Below, piece by piece: positions 13,860 through 23,334 of a stretch of 24,074 nt of DNA (position 1 is the first letter of the stretch; the number at the start of each line of letters is the position of its first letter). The translations under genes were made by a program, and so were the position numbers. Below the pieces are notes generated by a model. That model ran no database searches and was not told where the DNA came from. It saw only the letters and a list, made by a program, of their open reading frames with translations. The stretch is from an uncultured Clostridia bacterium (GTDB taxonomy: Bacteria; Bacillota; Clostridia; TANB77; CAG-508). The DNA lies in NCBI GenBank assembly GCA_934153805.1, contig CAKPFO010000022.1:1-24074 (forward strand), in the 5' to 3' direction.

Positions 13860-14450
13860 TTAAGATAACTTCTGTGTATTCATTTTCTCAATTATTTCAT
13901 TTCTTACATTTATTGTATTTGGATGAATTACTGCTCTATTTTTTATTGCTTTTGGTATAGTATAATCATCTGCTATCCAAAGTATTGCTTCATCTAATCC
14001 TTTTTCTTTGATAATATTTCTTATAACATCTGCTTTATCTTTTGGTCTTGTTCTTTCTTCTACTTTATCTGCTAAAAATATTATCTTTTCAAAGGTTGTC
14101 ATATTGATAATTCCTGTAGTATGGTAGTAAATTGCTCTACACATTTCATCTGTAAAACCATACTTTTTCTTTACTATGTCTGCACCTATTATTCCATGTA
14201 ATACACTTGTACACATTATATCGTCTTTGCTTAACTCTATATTATTTTCTTTTGCATATTTATAATATTCTTCGGTTGGTATTTCTTTTGCAATATCATG
14301 TGCAAGTGCTGTTAAAGCTGATTTTTCTTCGTCTTCTCCATATATTTTTGCAAGCTCTACTGCTTTTTCCATAGCACCAATTGAATGAATATACCTTTTT
14401 TCACTTAGTGATTTTTCTAAATCTTCTTTAATTTTTTCTATTTTTTCCAT
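13860..14450 (-). CDS. yqeK: YqeK-type HD-domain Ap4A hydrolase
   Basis: A 196-residue HD-superfamily hydrolase of the YqeK type, which splits diadenosine tetraphosphate symmetrically into two ADP. Metal ligands are visible as RYIHSIGAM, LAHDIAKE, VLHGIIGA, YYHTTG and FLADKVEERTRP, the usual YqeK order, and the length is typical. AAAGGA lies upstream of the ATG at 14450. In many Firmicutes yqeK follows nadD and precedes rsfS. That context is absent here, where it sits between a patatin-like gene and an unknown gene. Confidence 0.88.
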   Translation of the reverse strand: MEKIEKIKEDLEKSLSEKRYIHSIGAMEKAVELAKIYGEDEEKSALTALAHDIAKEIPTEEYYKYAKENNIELSKDDIMCTSVLHGIIGADIVKKKYGFTDEMCRAIYYHTTGIINMTTFEKIIFLADKVEERTRPKDKADVIRNIIKEKGLDEAILWIADDYTIPKAIKNRAVIHPNTINVRNEIIEKMNTQKLS

Positions 14451-14506
14451 TTTATTGTAATCCTTTCTCTCTGCACTAATTTGCTTGGAAAAGAATTAAA
14501 TTGTAA

Positions 14507-15343
14507 TTATTTTTCAAGCATTTCCTTTATCTCTTTTATTTTAGTAAGTGCTGTTATATATCCTACATTATAGCAATAGTCTATCTTTTTTATATTAAAT
14601 ACACTTGCTTCAGATAAATCTAAATCTAATACCATATCACTTTCATGAATAGCTTCTTGGCTTCTTCCCTCAAATAGAATATCTACTGACTTAAAAGCAA
14701 CCTCATATATATTTTTAGGCTCATAATTTAACCCTGCAGAGAATTTAATTGTAAGAACTTTATCTACTCCCAACTTTCTAACCTCTCCTGCTGGTACATT
14801 ATCTAATATACCTCCATCTACAAATTTATGACCTAAATATTCACAAGGAGCAAACACTCCTGGATAACTACTGCTTGCGCGTACTGCTTTTTCTATTAAT
14901 GCATTATTTATATAATAATCTTCTTTAAAATCTGCATTTGTAAATACATATTTTTTGCTTTCTACTATATCTACTGCAGGTATTGATATTGGCATTTTTA
15001 TATCTTTCATGTTCTTTATGTTCTTTTGTCTAGCGCACTCTTTTAATGCAGTTTCTGTATTTTCTCCAGAAATTAATCCATATCCTAATAGTCTTTTTGA
15101 CTCTTTTAAATTTCCTACAAAATGTTTTGTATCTGTTTTCATTATTTCTTTTGCAAAATACTTAAATATTTCAAGCATTTTTTCTGTGGTATATCCCATT
15201 GCATATAAACTTGCAACTATACTTCCTATGCTTGTTCCTGCTACTGCGTCTACTTGTATTCCGTTTTCTTCTAAAGCTTTTATAACTCCTATATGTGCAG
15301 CTCCTTTAACGCCTCCGCCTGCTAATGCTAATCCTAATTTCAT
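14507..15343 (-). CDS. Patatin-like phospholipase (RssA/YchK type)
   Basis: A 278-residue lipid acyl hydrolase of the bacterial patatin family. The oxyanion motif LALAGGGVKGAAHIG is at residues 5-19, the nucleophile elbow AGTSIGSI follows (Ser near residue 42), and the catalytic Asp lies in FVDGGILDNVP near residue 175. The Ser-Asp dyad is complete. No signal peptide is present, so it acts in the cytoplasm or at the inner membrane face. The start is supported by AGAGGTG. It begins 25 bases after the stop of the topoisomerase gene and is likely co-transcribed with it. The physiological lipid is unknown. Confidence 0.9.
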   Translation of the reverse strand: MKLGLALAGGGVKGAAHIGVIKALEENGIQVDAVAGTSIGSIVASLYAMGYTTEKMLEIFKYFAKEIMKTDTKHFVGNLKESKRLLGYGLISGENTETALKECARQKNIKNMKDIKMPISIPAVDIVESKKYVFTNADFKEDYYINNALIEKAVRASSSYPGVFAPCEYLGHKFVDGGILDNVPAGEVRKLGVDKVLTIKFSAGLNYEPKNIYEVAFKSVDILFEGRSQEAIHESDMVLDLDLSEASVFNIKKIDYCYNVGYITALTKIKEIKEMLEK

Positions 15344-15368
15344 TTTATAACACCTCTTTTGTTTATCT

Positions 15369-17318
15369 TTAATATTTCACTACTAATTTGTCAAACTTGC
15401 TATTTACATATTTTTCTAATTTTCCCATAAATTCATCTGGCTTTATTTCTTTTTTTGCCACCATGTCTAATCCTTTTTCCCAACTTGCTGTTAATTTTGG
15501 ATTTAACATATCTGGCATAGCAGATAATACTACATCATATATTACCTCTCCTTTTTGTGTTGGAGTAACAATTTGTGTTTTTGTATTTATCGCAATATAA
15601 TTTATTTTTTCTAGTTTTTTTATTATTTCTCCTCTTGTTGCACTTGTTCCTATTCCTGCTCCTTTTATCTGTTCCCTTAATTCTTCATCTTCTATTAGCT
15701 TTCCTGCATTTTCCATTGCAAGAATTATTGAGCCAGAATTATATCTTGTTGGAGGTGATGTTTCCGCTTCTTTCGTTTCATAATTTTGTACTCCTATATC
15801 TTGTCCCTTTTTTAAAGTATTTAATATATCTAAGCTACTTTCTTCTTCATCCTCTTCTTTATCGTTTTCTTCTTTGTTCTTAGATTTATTTTCTTTTTTT
15901 ATTGGCTTTAATATTTCTAAGTAACCTATATTTGTACAAACTTTTCCTGCAGTAGAAAATTTTTCGCCTTCTACATCTACTATTACAGATATTTTGTTAT
16001 ACTCTGCTGGTGGATAAAATATTGCCAAAAATCTTTTTACTATTAACTTATATACCTCTTTTTGTAAATCCTTTAGTTTGTCGTAATTTTCAAATCCTTG
16101 TCCTGTTGGAATTATTGCATAGTGGTCTGTTATTTTACTGTCATTTACATATTTTGTTTTTATCAAATTAGTTGAATACTTTTCAGTTACCATTTTATTA
16201 ATATAGCCTTGTATTTCTTCATCTTTAAAGTTTTTAGCAAGTCCATTTAAATTTTTAGAAATTTCTTTTGCAACAGCTGTCGAAATAACCCTTGCATCTG
16301 TTCTTGGATATGTAACTAATTTTTGTTCATATAAATTTTGTATTATCTCCAAAGTTTCATCTGGCTTTATTTTAAATCTTTTGCTACATTCATTTTGAAT
16401 TTCCGCTAAATTGAATAAAAGTGGTGCATTTTCTTTTTGCTTACTTTTTTTAGTTTCTTCCATTTTAGCTTTTTTGTCTTTTAATGATAGTATAAATTCT
16501 TTACTATCATTTTCTTTTTTAAAACCTGATTCATTATATAGCTTTGGTGATTCAAACATTTTTGAAGTTTCTGCCACTTTCCATTCTGCTTTAAATGATT
16601 TTTCTTCATTTCCAAAACTGCCTACTATTTTATAAAATGGTGTTTTTACAAAGTTTCGTATTTCTCTTTCTCTTGATACCACCATACCTAGAACACATGT
16701 CATAACACGTCCAACCGAAATAGAAGCCCTATCTTCATTTATCTTTTGTGCTACTTTTCTTCCATATATTATAGAAAGTAGTCTTGAAAAATTAATTCCT
16801 ATAAGATAATCTTCTTTAGCCCTTAAATACGCAGAATCTGATAAACTGTCATATTCAGATTGATTTTTTGCTTCTTTTATACCTCTTAATATTTCCTCCT
16901 CTGTTTGAGAATCTATCCAAACTCTTTTTATTTCTGCATTTGGATTAGGCTTTGCCATCATGAATACAAGTCTTTGTATGTACTCTCCTTCACGTCCAGA
17001 GTCACCTGCGTTATATATTTGAATTACATCCTCTCTTTGTAACAATGATTTTACTATATTAAATTGTTTTTCTACATTTTGTATTATTTCATATTTCCAG
17101 TCTTTTGGAATAAATGGTAATGTGTCTAATCTCCAATATTTTAAGTTTTCATCATATTTTTCTGGATATGACATTGTAACTAAATGACCTACACACCATG
17201 TTATTATCCATTCGTCTGACTCTAAATATCCATCTCTTCTTGTAGCATTTATTTTTAGTGCTTTTGCAAATTCCATTGCCACAGATGGCTTTTCTGTAAT
17301 AAGTAATTTCTTTGGCAT
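15369..17318 (-). CDS. topB: Type IA DNA topoisomerase (topoisomerase III, TopB-like)
   Basis: A 649-residue type IA topoisomerase, which passes single strands to decatenate DNA and resolve replication intermediates. The Toprim domain begins MPKKLLITEKPSVAMEFAKAL and contains NAGDSGREGE (106-112). The active-site tyrosine is Y337 in LVTYPRTDARVIS. The motif GIGTSATRGEIIKKL near residue 565 corresponds to the family's GTPATRAEII. The frequent SxGRVQTPTL motif appears as SVGRVMTCVLG, a visible deviation. A charged insert rich in Lys and Glu lies around 480-500. No C-terminal zinc finger is present. Although TopB is common on conjugative elements, here it belongs to the host block outside element 1. 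Confidence 0.92.
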   Translation of the reverse strand: MPKKLLITEKPSVAMEFAKALKINATRRDGYLESDEWIITWCVGHLVTMSYPEKYDENLKYWRLDTLPFIPKDWKYEIIQNVEKQFNIVKSLLQREDVIQIYNAGDSGREGEYIQRLVFMMAKPNPNAEIKRVWIDSQTEEEILRGIKEAKNQSEYDSLSDSAYLRAKEDYLIGINFSRLLSIIYGRKVAQKINEDRASISVGRVMTCVLGMVVSREREIRNFVKTPFYKIVGSFGNEEKSFKAEWKVAETSKMFESPKLYNESGFKKENDSKEFILSLKDKKAKMEETKKSKQKENAPLLFNLAEIQNECSKRFKIKPDETLEIIQNLYEQKLVTYPRTDARVISTAVAKEISKNLNGLAKNFKDEEIQGYINKMVTEKYSTNLIKTKYVNDSKITDHYAIIPTGQGFENYDKLKDLQKEVYKLIVKRFLAIFYPPAEYNKISVIVDVEGEKFSTAGKVCTNIGYLEILKPIKKENKSKNKEENDKEEDEEESSLDILNTLKKGQDIGVQNYETKEAETSPPTRYNSGSIILAMENAGKLIEDEELREQIKGAGIGTSATRGEIIKKLEKINYIAINTKTQIVTPTQKGEVIYDVVLSAMPDMLNPKLTASWEKGLDMVAKKEIKPDEFMGKLEKYVNSKFDKLVVKY

Positions 17319-17343
17319 TTTTATAACCTCTTGCTCTTAATTT

Positions 17344-18192
17344 TTAGACTTTTATTATATCTATTTCTGATGTTAAATTATTATTTCCATATGCATAAAC
17401 TATATATATTTGTCCGTCTTTTCCCATAAAGAAATTTGTGACATTATCAGTTACATACATTGCATTGTTTAAGTCCCTTTTATACACAGTTTGTCCTGTT
17501 GCTTGTGATATTGTTTCTGCTTGCTTACTTGCTTCTTTTATTTGTTGTTCTATTTTTGTGTTTACTTGCTTTGTTTTGTATCCTTCTTTAGTTAACACAT
17601 CATTTAAATTAACACTCTTTCCTGTTTCTATATCATAATTATATGTTTGAACAATTACTCTTTGCGCATTGTTTCCTTCTTTTAATGTTGCTTTTATTAT
17701 CAAAGACAATATATTGTCATTTAAATATGCTACATAATTTATACTATATATAGTATAATCTTTTGGTCCTGCTAGCACACTATTTAATTTGTCTACAAAT
17801 ATACTTTGCGTATTTGCATTATAACTTGTTCCTACATCCCCAGAAACGTTAAAGACTGGTAATTTTATATTAATATTATATTCATTTACCTTTTCTTCTT
17901 CCATATCATACATTGTATAAATTACATCTTCAGCCTCTAACCCTTGTATTCTTGTAATTTTATCTGTATCATACCCTTGAGAGTAAAATTTATCTGTAAA
18001 TAATTTATTAAATTCTTCTAATAATTTTTCTGGGCTTTCTACATTACTTGTATTTTCTATTACATTTGTTATTGTATTTACAGCACCTTCATCTACAACT
18101 TTATCTGCAAAAATTTGATAATATACTCCTAATATTACTGAAACAACACAAATTACGCTTATTGCTATATACATTATATTTCTTTTTTTCAT
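17344..18192 (-). CDS. Membrane-anchored DUF3298/RsiV-like protein
   Basis: A 282-residue protein with a single N-terminal membrane helix (IMYIAISVICVVSVILGVYY) and an extracytoplasmic remainder. The C-terminal half, with YTIYSINYVAYLNDNILSL, then VNLNDVLTKEGYK and TNFFMGKDGQIYIVYAYG, resembles the DUF3298/RsiV fold found in anti-sigma factors and envelope proteins, but the match is by pattern only. I prefer the ATG at 18192 over that at 18198, because GGGAGAG is seven bases from the former and almost touches the latter. It diverges from clpE across a 190-base gap and precedes topB by 25 bases. Confidence 0.6.
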   Translation of the reverse strand: MKKRNIMYIAISVICVVSVILGVYYQIFADKVVDEGAVNTITNVIENTSNVESPEKLLEEFNKLFTDKFYSQGYDTDKITRIQGLEAEDVIYTMYDMEEEKVNEYNINIKLPVFNVSGDVGTSYNANTQSIFVDKLNSVLAGPKDYTIYSINYVAYLNDNILSLIIKATLKEGNNAQRVIVQTYNYDIETGKSVNLNDVLTKEGYKTKQVNTKIEQQIKEASKQAETISQATGQTVYKRDLNNAMYVTDNVTNFFMGKDGQIYIVYAYGNNNLTSEIDIIKV

Positions 18193-18325
18193 AGTCATAC
18201 TCTCCCTATTTTTTTCACATTATATCATTTCATTTTTTTTATTTCAATAGATTTTTTGATGATACCTACTTATTTTTTTGTCATTATTAACCTATTTTAC
18301 CACAAATTTTATAGCCGTTCTTCTC

Positions 18326-18354
18326 TTGACTATTACAGTCTTTTAGTGTATGAT
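18326..18354 (+). promoter_or_regulatory. Promoter of clpE
   Basis: TTGACT (18326-18331) and TATGAT (18349-18354) are 17 bases apart, close to the vegetative consensus. No CtsR-type heptad repeat or CIRCE element is apparent around it, although CtsR often controls clpE in Firmicutes. Confidence 0.75.
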
Positions 18355-18388
18355 ATACTTGTTAAAAAATCAGTAAAGGAGACATTAT

Positions 18389-20728
18389 ATGTTATGTTCA
18401 ATATGTAATAAAAATACAGCTGTTATCTTTGTTAATAAACAGCTTCCAGATAAATCATTTGCAACAGAAGGCTTATGCTACGATTGTGCTAAAAAAAGAG
18501 GAATCAATCCTTTAGATGTTTTGTCTAAACAAGCAAATTTATCTGAAGATGATGTTAAAGATATGGCTAATCAAATAGAAAATATGTTTAAAGACATGTC
18601 TGGCAATATTGATATAGATGCTATTATAGATGGTAACGATATTAACCCAGATGAACTTGGAGAGGACTTTGAAAATTCGGATTCTCCAAATGCTGTTCCT
18701 TTAGGTTCAATTTTTTCAAACATCTTTGGTATGAAAAACAATGATGGAACTAGTAGCAGCACTTCTTCTGGAAGTCAAAAAGTAAAAGTCGATAAAAAGG
18801 CAAAAGATAAAAAGAGAAAGGCTTTAGATACTTTTGGAACTAACTTAACAGTTAAAGCTAAAAACAATGAACTAGATGCAGTAATTGGAAGAAACAAAGA
18901 AATTCAAAGGGTTATTCAAATTTTAAATAGACGTTCTAAAAATAATCCTTGTTTAATTGGTGAACCAGGTGTTGGTAAAACTGCTATAGCTCAAGGTTTA
19001 GCTATAAAAATAGCTAATGGGAAAGTTCCTGCCAAACTTTTAAATAAAGAGGTTTATCTTTTAGATATGACTGCAGTGATTGCAGGCACACAATTTAGAG
19101 GACAATTTGAAGCTAGAATGAAATCTATTATAGATGAGTGTAAATCTTTAGGTAATATAATTTTGGTTATTGATGAGATTCACAACATAATTGGTGCTGG
19201 TGATGGTGAACATTCTATGAATGCGGCAAATATTTTAAAACCTTCTTTATCTAATGGAGAAATCCAATTAATTGGAACTACAACTTTAAAAGAATATAGA
19301 AAATATATAGAAAAAGATAGTGCTTTAGAAAGAAGATTTCAACCTGTACTTGTAGAAGAACCTTCTATTACAGACTCTATTGATATTCTTGAAGGTATAA
19401 AAAAATATTATGAGGATTTTCATAAAGTAAAAATATCTACAGATGTTATTAGACAAACTGTAATAATGTCTGAAAAATATATACATGATAGATTTCTGCC
19501 AGATAAGGCTATTGATATATTAGATGAAGCTTGTTCTAGAATAAATCTTAATAACAAAGATTTATACAAATTAGAAGTTTTAAAAAATGAGCTTGCTAAA
19601 GTTCAAGAAGAAAAAGAAGAAGCTGCTTTAGCTGATTCAACTGAGGACTATCAAAAAGCTGCTGAACTTAAAACAAAGGAATGCAACTTATTAGCTCAAA
19701 TCGATGATATTAACAGTAAACTTGTTTTAAAAGATTTAACTGTTCAAGATATCGCTGAGGTTATTGAAAACTGGACTAAAATACCTGTAAAGAAAATTAC
19801 AGAAGAAGAAACACAAAAATTGCTTAATTTAGAAAGTAATCTTCATAAAAGGGTAATTGGTCAAAATGAAGCTGTTGAAAGTGTTGCTCGTGCAATTAGA
19901 AGAAATAGAGCTGGTTTAAAAAGTACCAAAAGACCACCTTCTTTCATCTTTGTTGGTCCTACTGGTGTAGGAAAAACAGAACTTGCTAAATCTTTAGCAT
20001 ATGAAATGTTTGGAAATGAAAATTCTATCATTAGAGTAGATATGTCAGAATATATGGAAAGTCATTCGACTTCAAAGTTAATAGGTTCACCTCCAGGATA
20101 TGTTGGTTATGACGATGCCGGACAACTAACAGAAAAAGTTAAACGTAATCCATACTCTATTGTTCTATTAGATGAAATAGAGAAAGCTCATCCTGATGTG
20201 TTCAATATTTTATTACAAGTTCTAGATGATGGAAGACTTACAGATAGCCAAGGAAATACTGTTAGCTTTGAAAACACTATTATAATAATGACTTCAAATG
20301 CCGGTTCTAATTTAAATACAAATTCTATTGGCTTCGGCGGTGCTAGCATTGCAAATAAAAATAAAACTTTAGATGCATTAAAAAGTACTTTTAGACCTGA
20401 GTTTCTAAATAGGGTTGATGAAATTGTTGTATTTGAACCTCTTAATAATGAACAATTATTACAAATCATCAACTTAATGTTAAAAGACACAAATTTAGTA
20501 TTAGCAGATAAAAATATTATCATGAACGTTTCTGACGAGGCTAAACAATATTTATTACAAAAAGGTACAGACTTAAAGTATGGTGCACGTCCTTTAAGAA
20601 GAGCTATTCAAAGATATATAGAAGATGAATTATCAGATATGTTACTAAAATCAGAATTAAAAAACGGTCAAACAGTTAATATAGATGTTAAAGACGACAA
20701 ATTAACATTTAAAGTTACAACGAAATAA
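18389..20728 (+). CDS. clpE: ClpE-type AAA+ unfoldase with N-terminal zinc finger
   Basis: A 779-residue Hsp100 protein that unfolds substrates for the ClpP protease. The N-terminus has a four-cysteine zinc finger, CSIC at 3-6 and CYDC near 32-35, in place of the double Clp-N repeats of ClpC; this is the ClpE arrangement. AAA-1 has Walker A GEPGVGKTA near residue 191, and AAA-2 has GPTGVGKTE near 524. A UVR-like coiled segment rich in Lys and Glu lies between them around 410-450. The tripeptide IGF near 645 is the ClpP-docking loop. GGAGA precedes the ATG. It is transcribed together with or just ahead of pgsA, 38 bases downstream. Confidence 0.93.
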   Translation: MLCSICNKNTAVIFVNKQLPDKSFATEGLCYDCAKKRGINPLDVLSKQANLSEDDVKDMANQIENMFKDMSGNIDIDAIIDGNDINPDELGEDFENSDSPNAVPLGSIFSNIFGMKNNDGTSSSTSSGSQKVKVDKKAKDKKRKALDTFGTNLTVKAKNNELDAVIGRNKEIQRVIQILNRRSKNNPCLIGEPGVGKTAIAQGLAIKIANGKVPAKLLNKEVYLLDMTAVIAGTQFRGQFEARMKSIIDECKSLGNIILVIDEIHNIIGAGDGEHSMNAANILKPSLSNGEIQLIGTTTLKEYRKYIEKDSALERRFQPVLVEEPSITDSIDILEGIKKYYEDFHKVKISTDVIRQTVIMSEKYIHDRFLPDKAIDILDEACSRINLNNKDLYKLEVLKNELAKVQEEKEEAALADSTEDYQKAAELKTKECNLLAQIDDINSKLVLKDLTVQDIAEVIENWTKIPVKKITEEETQKLLNLESNLHKRVIGQNEAVESVARAIRRNRAGLKSTKRPPSFIFVGPTGVGKTELAKSLAYEMFGNENSIIRVDMSEYMESHSTSKLIGSPPGYVGYDDAGQLTEKVKRNPYSIVLLDEIEKAHPDVFNILLQVLDDGRLTDSQGNTVSFENTIIIMTSNAGSNLNTNSIGFGGASIANKNKTLDALKSTFRPEFLNRVDEIVVFEPLNNEQLLQIINLMLKDTNLVLADKNIIMNVSDEAKQYLLQKGTDLKYGARPLRRAIQRYIEDELSDMLLKSELKNGQTVNIDVKDDKLTFKVTTK

Positions 20729-20766
20729 TAAATATATCATTTAATGTACTTATAGGAGGAACTATT

Positions 20767-21375
20767 ATGAAAAATTTTAAAAAATTATGCAGACACATAC
20801 CAAATGCTTTGACTATTCTAAGGTTTATTTTAATACCTTTTATAGTATATTATATAGCTAAAGAACAGTATGTCGATGCATTTATATATTTAACTATATC
20901 TGGAATTACTGATGTCCTAGATGGTATAATAGCAAGAAAATTTAACTTTATTACTAATTTTGGAAAATTAATAGATCCCTTAGCAGATAAAGCTACACAA
21001 ATTTCTATATTAGTAACTTTATCTCTAAAAAATATAATTCCTATTTGGATTTTAGTTATTGTATTTTTAAAAGAATTTGTAATGGTTTCAGGAGCTTCTT
21101 TCCTATATGGAAAAGAATTAGTTGTATCTAGTAGATGGTACGGAAAATTATCTACAGTACTATTTTATATAGCAATTGTTTCATCATTCTTTATTAGATA
21201 TTGGAATAGTATTGCTATAGTACCAGAAAACAGCATTTGCATACTACCTGAATTTGACATATACATTTACTATTTAGCATTAATATCTACTATATTTTCT
21301 TTAGTAATGTATTATATAACATTTTATAAACAAGGTTATTTAAAAAAAGAAAATTTAAAATTAGAAGACAAATAA
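20767..21375 (+). CDS. pgsA: CDP-diacylglycerol-glycerol-3-phosphate 3-phosphatidyltransferase
   Basis: A 202-residue integral membrane enzyme that makes phosphatidylglycerol phosphate, the precursor of phosphatidylglycerol. The CDP-alcohol phosphotransferase signature D-x2-DG-x2-AR-x8-G-x3-D-x3-D is complete in DVLDGIIARKFNF...GKLIDPLADK (about residues 48-75). Several hydrophobic helices follow, with KEFVMVSGASFLYG as in other PgsA proteins. GGAGG is seven bases before the ATG. PgsA is the likeliest member; a related CDP-alcohol transferase cannot be excluded from motifs alone. The gene ends at a strong terminator. Confidence 0.88.
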   Translation: MKNFKKLCRHIPNALTILRFILIPFIVYYIAKEQYVDAFIYLTISGITDVLDGIIARKFNFITNFGKLIDPLADKATQISILVTLSLKNIIPIWILVIVFLKEFVMVSGASFLYGKELVVSSRWYGKLSTVLFYIAIVSSFFIRYWNSIAIVPENSICILPEFDIYIYYLALISTIFSLVMYYITFYKQGYLKKENLKLEDK

Positions 21376-21401
21376 AAGATGCCCTATAAAGGGCATCTTT
21401 T
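21374..21401 (+). terminator. Intrinsic terminator after pgsA
   Basis: AAAAGATGCCC and GGGCATCTTTT form an 11-bp perfect stem with a 6-base loop. A/T runs on both sides allow it to serve the convergent gene ending at 21407 as well. Confidence 0.92.
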
Positions 21402-21406
21402 ATTTG

Positions 21407-21934
21407 CTAATAGCAAAGAGCTTTTTTATACTCTTTTTTCTGGTTTCTTTTGCTTTTTTTCATCCACCAATCCTCATATTCATTTCTTATTGCCTTTAGA
21501 AACATTTCTAATTGAGGACCTAAAAATGCCATCCAATCCCCATGCGTATTTAAGTCTATGCACCACCAAAAATTGGTATGGCGTCCAAATTTTTCGCTTT
21601 TTTTTACCTTTGGTACTTTTTCGAGTTCTGAATACTCTTTTAAATGGTATGGATTTGTGATAAATTCATTTATCATTTGTGTAATTTCTTCTTTGCTATT
21701 TTTGTTACAAAATAGTATTAGTTCTTCATTCTCTGGAGTATAAATTCTAGTATGAACCACCTCATATTCTGTGAAATTATACATTAACCGACAATAGGCT
21801 TTTGGAATCTCACTAAGTTCAAATTCTGCTGAGCTCATATAATCAAGTCTTATAATTCCGTCGTTATCATCTCCAATAAGGTATTTACCTTTCTCCAAAA
21901 ATTTTCCTCTCTGTATAAGTCTAAATCTAGGCAT
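21407..21934 (-). CDS. Hypothetical protein, 175 residues
   Basis: Not recognised. The protein starts MPRFRLIQRGKFLEKGKYLIG, is rich in aromatic residues and contains RHTNFWWCIDLNTHGDWMAFLG in its C-terminal half. It ends with a very basic tail (WWMKKSKRNQKKEYKK). There is no membrane helix or signal peptide. GGAGAAAG precedes the ATG. It is convergent with pgsA and stands 66 bases after the BofC-like gene. Confidence 0.7.
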   Translation of the reverse strand: MPRFRLIQRGKFLEKGKYLIGDDNDGIIRLDYMSSAEFELSEIPKAYCRLMYNFTEYEVVHTRIYTPENEELILFCNKNSKEEITQMINEFITNPYHLKEYSELEKVPKVKKSEKFGRHTNFWWCIDLNTHGDWMAFLGPQLEMFLKAIRNEYEDWWMKKSKRNQKKEYKKALCY

Positions 21935-22000
21935 ATATACTTTCTCCTTTCACCATTTATATGTTGCATTATATCATATATTTATGTTAATTTCAACATT

Positions 22001-22588
22001 TTACTCATAATCTTCAAGTGCCTGATTTAATTTTTCTTTTCCTTGTATTTTTATTCCTTCTTTTAATCTTGTTAAATCTTCTTCTGGCAAATATGCTGTC
22101 AATATCTGTGTTAGCTCTTGTAAAGTTTCTTTTCCTTTTTCGTCTATTGTATAAATAGCTATATAACCATCTTTTTCCTTTATAATATAATGTTCGTTAC
22201 ATATTCCATCTTCTTCTCTATATAATAGTATTTGTAATTTATCATATGTTACGACTTTCCAATCATTATAAAAACTTTCTATCTCTTCTCTTGTTTTATT
22301 TACTAATTCTTCTGGAATCTCTTTGTTTTCTACCGTAATGTGTTCACATTTTTTATAATATGTTTTAAAGGTTAATAAACAATTTGGTGATGTTTTTTCC
22401 TCATCACTACTCGTTGTTACTAATTGTATATTTGCATTTAAGTTATTTTGCATAGTTTCTTTATTTTCGGTATTTTCATTTCCAATATCTAGTTGCTTAT
22501 TAGAGTTATTAACTATTATTATCCCTACAATGGCAAGTATTATTGCAATACTTATTCCTATTATACTAATTAAATATCCTTTTCTCAT
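22001..22588 (-). CDS. Membrane protein with BofC-like C-terminal domain
   Basis: A 195-residue protein with one N-terminal membrane helix (LISIIGISIAIILAIVGIIIV) and an outer domain. From about residue 75 it carries YYKKCEHITVENKEIPEEL, then FYNDWKVVTYDKLQILLYRE, CNEHYIIKEKDGYIAIY and LPEEDLTRLKEGIKIQGKEKL...ALEDYE. This is the pattern of the BofC C-terminal domain: C-x-H, W-x-V, C-x-x-H-Y and a terminal LED. BofC restrains the SpoIVB protease in the forespore of Bacillus, so the host may be a spore former. The domain also occurs in other proteins of Clostridia, so a checkpoint role is unproven. Confidence 0.6.
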   Translation of the reverse strand: MRKGYLISIIGISIAIILAIVGIIIVNNSNKQLDIGNENTENKETMQNNLNANIQLVTTSSDEEKTSPNCLLTFKTYYKKCEHITVENKEIPEELVNKTREEIESFYNDWKVVTYDKLQILLYREEDGICNEHYIIKEKDGYIAIYTIDEKGKETLQELTQILTAYLPEEDLTRLKEGIKIQGKEKLNQALEDYE

Positions 22589-22663
22589 AATAACGACCTC
22601 TTTTTTCTTTTTTATTATTATGAGACTTTTTTTTGAAAATTATACCAATGTTTGTAAGTTAGA

Positions 22664-23273
22664 CTATTTTATTTTGTAATCAGCATTGACCATCCCTTTT
22701 TTATTAATTTTTATTGTTATTTCTCCCATTTCATCTGTTCTATATATTTTTACCTTCATATTTTTTAGTCTTTGTATAGTTTCTTCATTTGGATGTCCAA
22801 ATTTATTATCTCGTCCCACTCCAATTAATGCAATTTTCGGATTTACCAAGTTTAAAAATCCTTCTGTACTCGATGTTTTAGAACCATGGTGTGCTATCTT
22901 AATTATATTACTAGTTAGCAAATTAGTATCTTTATATTCTCTTATAATATTTTCTTCTGCAACTTTTTCAATGTCTCCTGTAAATAGTATGCTAAAATTA
23001 TTATATATTACTTTAGCAACAATCGAGTTATTATTTAACACATTATCTGTTATTTGTTCTCTTTTAGGCCATAGCACATCAATTTTTAGATTCTTTTCTA
23101 TGCAAATTTCATCATCTTTCTTTACTACCATTACATTAATTTTTTTATCTTTTACAATTTTTAAAAATTTTTTGTAATTTCCCGATTCTTCTATTTGTCT
23201 TGATATAATAGCATTTTTTACCTTTAAGCTTTCTAGTACTGTAAGTAATCCTCCTACATGGTCTGTTTCAACC
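22664..23273 (-). pseudogene. ComEC/Rec2-related MBL-fold hydrolase, 5' part lost to element 2
   Basis: This is the C-terminal two thirds of a metallo-beta-lactamase-fold protein like the ComEC C-terminal domain. Visible motifs are ETDHVGGLLTVLESL, SILFTGDIEK, IKIAHHGSKTSST, IALIGVGRDNKFGHPNEETIQRL and YRTDEMGEI. The expected first metal motif, of the form SHFDTDHVGG, is replaced at its left half by SMVETDHVGG. Sequence farther upstream does not resemble the family and leads straight into a recombinase gene. The ATG at 23350 has no ribosome binding site and lies in element DNA. The rest of the gene should be at the other end of element 2, outside the window. The precise crossover base within 23267-23273 is not determined. 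Confidence 0.8.
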
Positions 23274-23334
23274 ATTGATGCCCAAAAAATATAAGGCATA
23301 TTTTGTTGAATGATATATTCAACCTTTAATGCCC
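23267..23334. repeat. Three-copy motif at the end of element 2
   Basis: On the minus strand GGGCAT-TAAA-GGTTGAA (23334-23318) is repeated directly 51 bases later as GGGCAT-CAAT-GGTTGAA (23283-23267). An inverted copy forms a 39-bp dyad with the first (23295-23333): GGCAT, 5 bases, GTTGAAT, 5 bases, ATTCAAC, 5 bases, ATGCC. The last direct copy runs into host sequence. Probably these are recombinase or accessory-factor binding sites. Confidence 0.7.

Noticed and set aside
16411..16635. Plus-strand frames within the topoisomerase gene
   Set aside because: They are antisense to a continuous, motif-complete topoisomerase frame.
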